A DNA stretch of 10,944 nucleotides from Methanosphaera sp. (GTDB lineage Archaea; Methanobacteriota; Methanobacteria; Methanobacteriales; Methanobacteriaceae), in the NCBI GenBank assembly GCA_021199865.1, contig JAJQHG010000046.1:1-10944 (forward strand), read 5' to 3'. The translations under genes and the position numbers were made by a program. Below the pieces are notes generated by a model that saw nothing but the letters and a program-made list of their open reading frames with translations, had not been told where the DNA came from and searched no databases. Each line of letters begins with the position of its first letter. Position 1 is the first letter of the stretch. Shown in pieces: positions 7,140 through 10,944 of the stretch.

Positions 7140-8483
7140 TTAAAGACTATAATATTTATTGATATATGATTGCACGTGGTCTATATCTCCATCATATTTT
7201 TCCATATACTCTATAAGATACTTTGTTCTATTCTTAATTTCATCTACAACATCATTATAAGATACACCCTTAAGCTTAGCTATCTTATTTAGAGCATTAC
7301 AGTTTATAGCACTAAATTCAATCTTATCACTCTGAGAATTATATTCAAAAATCTTATTTAACTGTATAGTATTATTCTCACTTCCAACAATCTCAGCTAC
7401 CTTTGTAACTCTTCTAATAACAGTATCATTAGATCCATGTAACCTATTTTGCATAATAATAAAATCTATGGATTGAATCATTATACTAGGTACATTCATT
7501 GGAGCATTAGTTAACCTAGTAATAGTTTCATGTGATGAATTAGAGTGCAATGTACCTATACCTGAATGACCAGTATTCAGAGCACTAAAGAGTGTTATTG
7601 CTTCACTTGATCTTACTTCACCAACAATTATACGATCAGGCCTCTGTCTTAATGAGTTCTTAAGCAGTAAATCCATGGTAATCTCACCCTTATTCTCTAT
7701 ATTAGCTGGACGAGTTTCTGTCTGTATAATATGTTGATGAGGAATCTGTAACTCCAGGGTATCTTCTATTGTAATAATACGCTCATATGGGGGAATAAAT
7801 GATGTTAAAGTATTAAGAGTAGTAGTCTTACCAGAACTTGTTCCACCAGCAATAATAATATTAGATGGTTTCACACCAAGTCCCTCAATAGTAGTCCAGA
7901 GAAATCCTGCTAAATCAACACTAATAGTATTAGACTTAATTAGATCAATAATTGTTAGTGGGTCTTGTTTAAATTTACGTATAGTAATAGTTGGACCATT
8001 TGTACTAACAGGTGGAAGTGTTGCATTCACACGACTACCATCAGGAAGCCTTGCATCAAGTATAGGTGTCTGGTTATCAATCTTTCTATCCACACTATTA
8101 GCAATCTTCTCAATAATCTGTCGAATTTCATTAGACTCAAGGGTAATATCAGTAATCATCATCCCCTTAGATCTATGATAAACATATACTGGTAGATTAT
8201 CACCAATAATCATAACCTCTTCTAAGTCATCATCATCTAATAGGGCATCAATCTTACCATAACCCTTTAAATCCATCATCAATCTATTAATAACAGAATC
8301 ATCTAGTAAAGGGTACTCTTGTTTAATATTAGAAATATTAATACTATTTATTGCACTATTCTCATTGATTTGTCCCTGAATAATCTCTTCTTTAACTCTA
8401 CTATACTCATTAAATTCTTCATCTGTTAGTTTAATATCCTCTATTGTTTCATACTTTGAAATATAATTGCTACTATCATTCAT
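7140..8483 (-). CDS. tadA: TadA/CpaF-type secretion or pilus-assembly ATPase
   Basis: The 447-residue protein is a type II/IV secretion ATPase of the VirB11/GspE superfamily, TadA/CpaF branch. An N-terminal domain (about 1-140) leads into LPDGSRVNATLPPVS (146-160), typical of CpaF/TadA proteins. Then come Walker A GGTSSGKT (213-220), the Asp box IITIEDTLELQ (236-246), Walker B RPDRIIVGEVR (281-291), and the His box GHSGIGTLHSNS (305-316). All catalytic elements look intact. The enzyme would hydrolyse ATP at the cytoplasmic face to drive assembly or export through the TadC-type platform encoded directly downstream. No pilin, prepilin peptidase or second platform gene lies in the window, so the cargo is unknown. 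ATG at 8483 has no recognisable ribosome binding site. A TATA-like CTTTTATATC about 35 bp upstream suggests a leaderless or nearly leaderless mRNA. Confidence 0.93.
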   Translation of the reverse strand: MNDSSNYISKYETIEDIKLTDEEFNEYSRVKEEIIQGQINENSAINSINISNIKQEYPLLDDSVINRLMMDLKGYGKIDALLDDDDLEEVMIIGDNLPVYVYHRSKGMMITDITLESNEIRQIIEKIANSVDRKIDNQTPILDARLPDGSRVNATLPPVSTNGPTITIRKFKQDPLTIIDLIKSNTISVDLAGFLWTTIEGLGVKPSNIIIAGGTSSGKTTTLNTLTSFIPPYERIITIEDTLELQIPHQHIIQTETRPANIENKGEITMDLLLKNSLRQRPDRIIVGEVRSSEAITLFSALNTGHSGIGTLHSNSSHETITRLTNAPMNVPSIMIQSIDFIIMQNRLHGSNDTVIRRVTKVAEIVGSENNTIQLNKIFEYNSQSDKIEFSAINCNALNKIAKLKGVSYNDVVDEIKNRTKYLIEYMEKYDGDIDHVQSYINKYYSL

Positions 8484-8512
8484 AATGTATATAACTATAT
8501 TATTACTAATAT

Positions 8513-8522
8513 GATATAAAAG
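8513..8522 (-). promoter_or_regulatory. Candidate TATA box for tadA
   Basis: The minus strand reads CTTTTATATC, centred about 35 bp before the ATG. Transcription starting about 25 bp downstream would leave a leader of 10 nt or less, which agrees with the lack of a ribosome binding site. Confidence 0.45.
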
Positions 8523-8645
8523 TATTACTAATTATATTAACACATATCAAACATAGGGCTATTACAAAAACATTAAATTAATTGTGCCAATGTAAGCATA
8601 TGATAACATGATTTTCATCTTAATTCATATACTTGGAAGATATTG

Positions 8646-8661
8646 CCTAAAAATAATTAGG
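8646..8661. promoter_or_regulatory. Inverted repeat CCTAA-N6-TTAGG in the methyltransferase promoter
   Basis: Five-base perfect arms flank the A/T-only core AAATAA, about 22-37 bp before the ATG at 8683. The core falls where a TATA box would be for a short-leader transcript, so a repressor bound to the arms could block TBP. It could also be chance in AT-rich DNA. Confidence 0.3.
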
Positions 8662-8682
8662 AGTAATACTATATAAAGTAAT

Positions 8683-9621
8683 ATGAATTGTAATTGCACA
8701 TCTAACTGTATAAAAAGTAACAAAAAAACACTAGAATTAGTTGAAAAATTATATAAGCCATGTAGTGAGTGTAATACTAGGAAACTAAAGAAGGCTATGC
8801 CACTAGTAAAACAGGTTAAACTAGATAAGATTGATTCTAATTATAGAAGATGTCCTAAATGTAACAGGCGTCATATTGATGTTGTAATGGCACATATACT
8901 AAAGATTATGATAGAAAATGGATTGATGAGTAAAACATCATCTATCAGGAAGGTTGGAACACCACTAATAACACCCGCAATAGTACTTGAAAAATCACCC
9001 TATATAGATAATAGATCTCTAGTACTAATTACCACGCACACAAACCAATCTAATGCAACACGTATATATGATGAGGTTAGTGAAGTAAAAGCAGTAATTA
9101 AGGGTGATACAAATAATGTGGTAGGACAAGTATCTATTGATTCTAACATAAATGAGTATGAGTTATTAGTAGGATGTGATATTAGGTGTGATATACAGGA
9201 TAGTCCTGAGGGAAAACTATGCATATATAAACCACAATCAAAGATACATATCGAGTATCCAAAACCAGTATCACAGAAGATAATGGATGTAGATAAAACA
9301 CTATCTGAATATGATAATCCCACAGTAATAGATGCAATGGCTGGATGTGGTACACTTGGGATATATGCACTAAAAAAGAATGCAAAAACAGTACTATTTA
9401 ATGATATTAATCCTACAGCAACAGACACAATAAAAACTAACCTGGAGGTTAATGGATTAATAGATTCAGATTATACTATTAATACAGGCTCTGTTGAGAA
9501 ACTAGTAGATAAATGTGATACCATATATGATGTAGCATTCATTGATGCATTTCCAGATGTTAATATAACTCATGAAATTGAATTACTAGAGAATGTAGCA
9601 AACAAAGTAGTAATAATATAA
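8683..9621 (+). CDS. Class I SAM-dependent methyltransferase with Cys-rich N-terminus (possible RNA methyltransferase)
   Basis: The 312-residue protein has a cysteine-rich head: CNCTSNC (3-9), CSEC (27-30) and CPKC (57-60, followed by NRRH). The two CxxC pairs could hold zinc. A middle region (about 70-205) is not recognised. A Rossmann methyltransferase core follows, with motif I DAMAGCGTLGI (217-227), the acidic end of strand 2 in FNDINP (239-244), and FIDAFPD (286-292) in the motif IV position. The DAMAGCGTLGI...FNDINPTA arrangement resembles Trm1/Trm5-type tRNA methyltransferases, but the protein ends soon after motif IV and lacks the C-terminal part of Trm1. I see no [DN]PP[YF] adenine-methylase motif. 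Substrate unknown; RNA is a guess from the metal-binding head and fold. ATG 8683 is the first possible start, because an in-frame TAA lies at 8674-8676. The gene ends 6 bp from the convergent permease gene. Confidence 0.75.
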   Translation: MNCNCTSNCIKSNKKTLELVEKLYKPCSECNTRKLKKAMPLVKQVKLDKIDSNYRRCPKCNRRHIDVVMAHILKIMIENGLMSKTSSIRKVGTPLITPAIVLEKSPYIDNRSLVLITTHTNQSNATRIYDEVSEVKAVIKGDTNNVVGQVSIDSNINEYELLVGCDIRCDIQDSPEGKLCIYKPQSKIHIEYPKPVSQKIMDVDKTLSEYDNPTVIDAMAGCGTLGIYALKKNAKTVLFNDINPTATDTIKTNLEVNGLIDSDYTINTGSVEKLVDKCDTIYDVAFIDAFPDVNITHEIELLENVANKVVII

Positions 9622-9627
9622 TCATTA

Positions 9628-10869
9628 CTATAATAGTCCAAGATAAGTGATTATGGATGGAACAATAAGCACACCCATCAAATTACTTTTACTAATATCA
9701 ACCACATTTACAATCATTCCAAGACTAATACTTGTAATATAACAAAGTAGCACATACCATATACATCCACCAACAAAAAATGTGTAGCATACAATAAATA
9801 TACTTAAAACAATAATAATAAGACCTGAAAGCTTCTGATAGTCAACCCTCTCTATATTATTTATTAACCAGTCACCAATAGGTATTGATAGTATACAAGA
9901 GATAGATACACTAATAACACTAATAAATATGAATAATACAATATAGCCCAGTGTCACATCACCAAGAAGAGTCTCCACATATACACTAATAGCACTACGC
10001 GGATTATTAATTAAATATATTGCTATTAAGGAGAATAGTGTGTCACATACATTAATACCACTGTTAGTTACTATAAACTCTTCAGACTTAAACTCCTTAT
10101 TAAATGTTAATGTTTGTGCTATAACTGTACCCTGTGCTGGTCCAAGACCTGGTAGTAATCCTAGGATACAACCACTAATACTACCAGCAAATACTGATTT
10201 TTTAAAGCCGTTATCAATAATTACTCCATTAAAGTCCTCCTGCTTAGGAATATGTGAATTAATATTAATACTATATAGTAAGCTACTGATACTAAATAAT
10301 CCACTAAGCATAACTAGTAACCCTAGATTTTCACCCATATTCCCATTAAGTATAACTAATCCTAGAATACCTGATACTAGAAATATTAGAAGACTATATA
10401 GACGACTCCTAGTATTCTTATTAGTAAAATAGATCATTAGAGCCATAACAATAACTAATAGGTATCCAATATAATCCTTAAGAATATCATAAACTACTGG
10501 TAGCACTATAAATAGTACTGGTATAAGTATAATTAGTAGTATTAGTGATCCATACCCACCAAGACTTACTAGTCGTATAACATATCGACCCTTACCCTTA
10601 AAAAGTAGTCTGTGTGCTGGCTGTATACTTACAATAGTATCCTCATTAGGAACAGCTAGTAATAGTGATGGTATAAATTCTAGCATTGCATGTGTTAGGG
10701 CTAAACTTACTAGAAATGAGCATATAGTTGTACTATCAGTATATTCTAGTAGTGTTGTTGAGGCTGAAAATATTATTATTCCAACAGTGTTAACATGTAG
10801 GCCTGGTATTAATCCTGTTATTATACCTACAATTATTCCGATAATTAAAGCTATTATAATTGAGATCAT
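9628..10869 (-). CDS. TctA-like (DUF112 family) polytopic membrane permease
   Basis: The 413-residue protein is hydrophobic throughout, with roughly ten membrane segments. It has two related glycine-proline signatures about 218 residues apart, GLIPGLHVNT (19-28) and GLLPGLGPAQGT (237-248). These mark the two halves of the TctA/DUF112 fold, the large permease subunit of tripartite tricarboxylate transporters. A conserved loop, VPNEDTIVSIQPAHRLLFKG (73-92), lies between segments of the first half. In bacteria TctA works with TctB and a periplasmic binding protein TctC; neither is seen here, and archaeal homologues usually stand alone, so the substrate and coupling are unknown. The ATG at 10869 has no ribosome binding site. 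An AAAATATAAT element sits about 25 bp upstream, which predicts a leaderless message. The gene converges with the methyltransferase gene and may overlap its terminator. Confidence 0.85.
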   Translation of the reverse strand: MISIIIALIIGIIVGIITGLIPGLHVNTVGIIIFSASTTLLEYTDSTTICSFLVSLALTHAMLEFIPSLLLAVPNEDTIVSIQPAHRLLFKGKGRYVIRLVSLGGYGSLILLIILIPVLFIVLPVVYDILKDYIGYLLVIVMALMIYFTNKNTRSRLYSLLIFLVSGILGLVILNGNMGENLGLLVMLSGLFSISSLLYSININSHIPKQEDFNGVIIDNGFKKSVFAGSISGCILGLLPGLGPAQGTVIAQTLTFNKEFKSEEFIVTNSGINVCDTLFSLIAIYLINNPRSAISVYVETLLGDVTLGYIVLFIFISVISVSISCILSIPIGDWLINNIERVDYQKLSGLIIIVLSIFIVCYTFFVGGCIWYVLLCYITSISLGMIVNVVDISKSNLMGVLIVPSIITYLGLL

Positions 10870-10888
10870 AAAATAAATATTAATACTA

Positions 10889-10898
10889 ATTATATTTT
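10889..10898 (-). promoter_or_regulatory. Candidate TATA box for the TctA-like gene
   Basis: The minus strand reads AAAATATAAT, centred about 25 bp before the ATG. That places the expected transcription start at or next to the start codon, matching the absence of a ribosome binding site. Confidence 0.4.
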
Positions 10899-10944
10899 TA
10901 GTAATACTTAATATTTGTGTAAAAACATTTCTAAAAATAGTAAT

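Larger units (their letters stand above)
8484..8682. other. Divergent intergenic region between tadA and the methyltransferase gene
   Basis: These 199 bp separate two divergently transcribed genes and must hold both promoters. I see a TATA-like element for tadA (8513-8522), an inverted repeat before the methyltransferase (8646-8661), and no convincing small ORF or structural RNA. A loose CCAA...CATATG / CATATAC...TTGG pairing (about 8588-8636) is too imperfect to call. Confidence 0.6.

Noticed and set aside
8588..8636. Loose stem between CCAATGTAAGCATATG and CATATACTTGG in the divergent region
   Set aside because: The pairing needs several bulges and lacks G/C support, so it is not convincing as a riboswitch or structured leader, and tadA and the methyltransferase appear to have very short leaders.
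9000..9428. A 142-codon open frame on the minus strand inside the methyltransferase gene
   Set aside because: It is antisense to a gene with clear methyltransferase motifs, has no domain signal, and is a typical shadow frame in AT-rich DNA.
10040..10432. A 130-codon plus-strand frame opposite the permease gene
   Set aside because: Antisense shadow of a membrane-protein gene, without a promoter or recognisable domain.

Overview
The window is strongly AT-rich and looks archaeal, most likely a Methanobacteriaceae methanogen close to Methanosphaera or Methanobrevibacter. This is inference from four points. There are large Asn/Thr-rich surface proteins built from beta-helix (GGAI) repeats and Ig-like repeats. 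There is an archaeal-type inositol-1-phosphate synthase. There is an archaeal TctA-like (DUF112) permease. The promoters are TATA-type, with GTGAT ribosome binding sites or almost no leader. I found no tRNA, rRNA, CRISPR array, transposase or phage gene.

Layout. Positions 1-3868 (+) hold two adjacent adhesin-like genes. The first is a beta-helix protein whose 5' end is probably cut by the window edge. One base after its stop comes a secreted protein made of two tandem copies of a three-Ig module. Positions 3869-4070 are a T-rich convergent gap with probable terminators. Positions 4071-8483 (-) hold four co-oriented genes, in transcription order: a TadA/CpaF-type secretion ATPase; a TadC-type (single GspF domain) membrane protein 34 nt downstream; a YhaM-like OB-fold plus HD-domain hydrolase with a TTG start; and myo-inositol-1-phosphate synthase (ino1). 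The last two each carry a GTGAT ribosome binding site 3 nt before the start and share an identical 14-bp TATA-like element upstream. Positions 8484-8682 are a divergent promoter region. Positions 8683-9621 (+) encode a SAM-dependent methyltransferase with a cysteine-rich N-terminus. It converges, 6 bp apart, with a polytopic TctA/DUF112 permease at 9628-10869 (-).

How the genes fit together. The first and third blocks concern the cell surface: adhesin-like proteins, a minimal secretion or pilus motor and platform pair, and the enzyme that makes the inositol phosphate used for archaeal lipid head groups. The YhaM-like protein is probably an RNA-processing enzyme and the methyltransferase probably acts on RNA, but neither substrate can be read from the sequence. 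No complete new system is evident. The points most worth following are the two-gene adhesin pair with no visible anchor, the exact modular duplication whose unit boundary lines up with the stop codon, the orphan TadA-TadC pair, and the unassigned Cys-rich methyltransferase.
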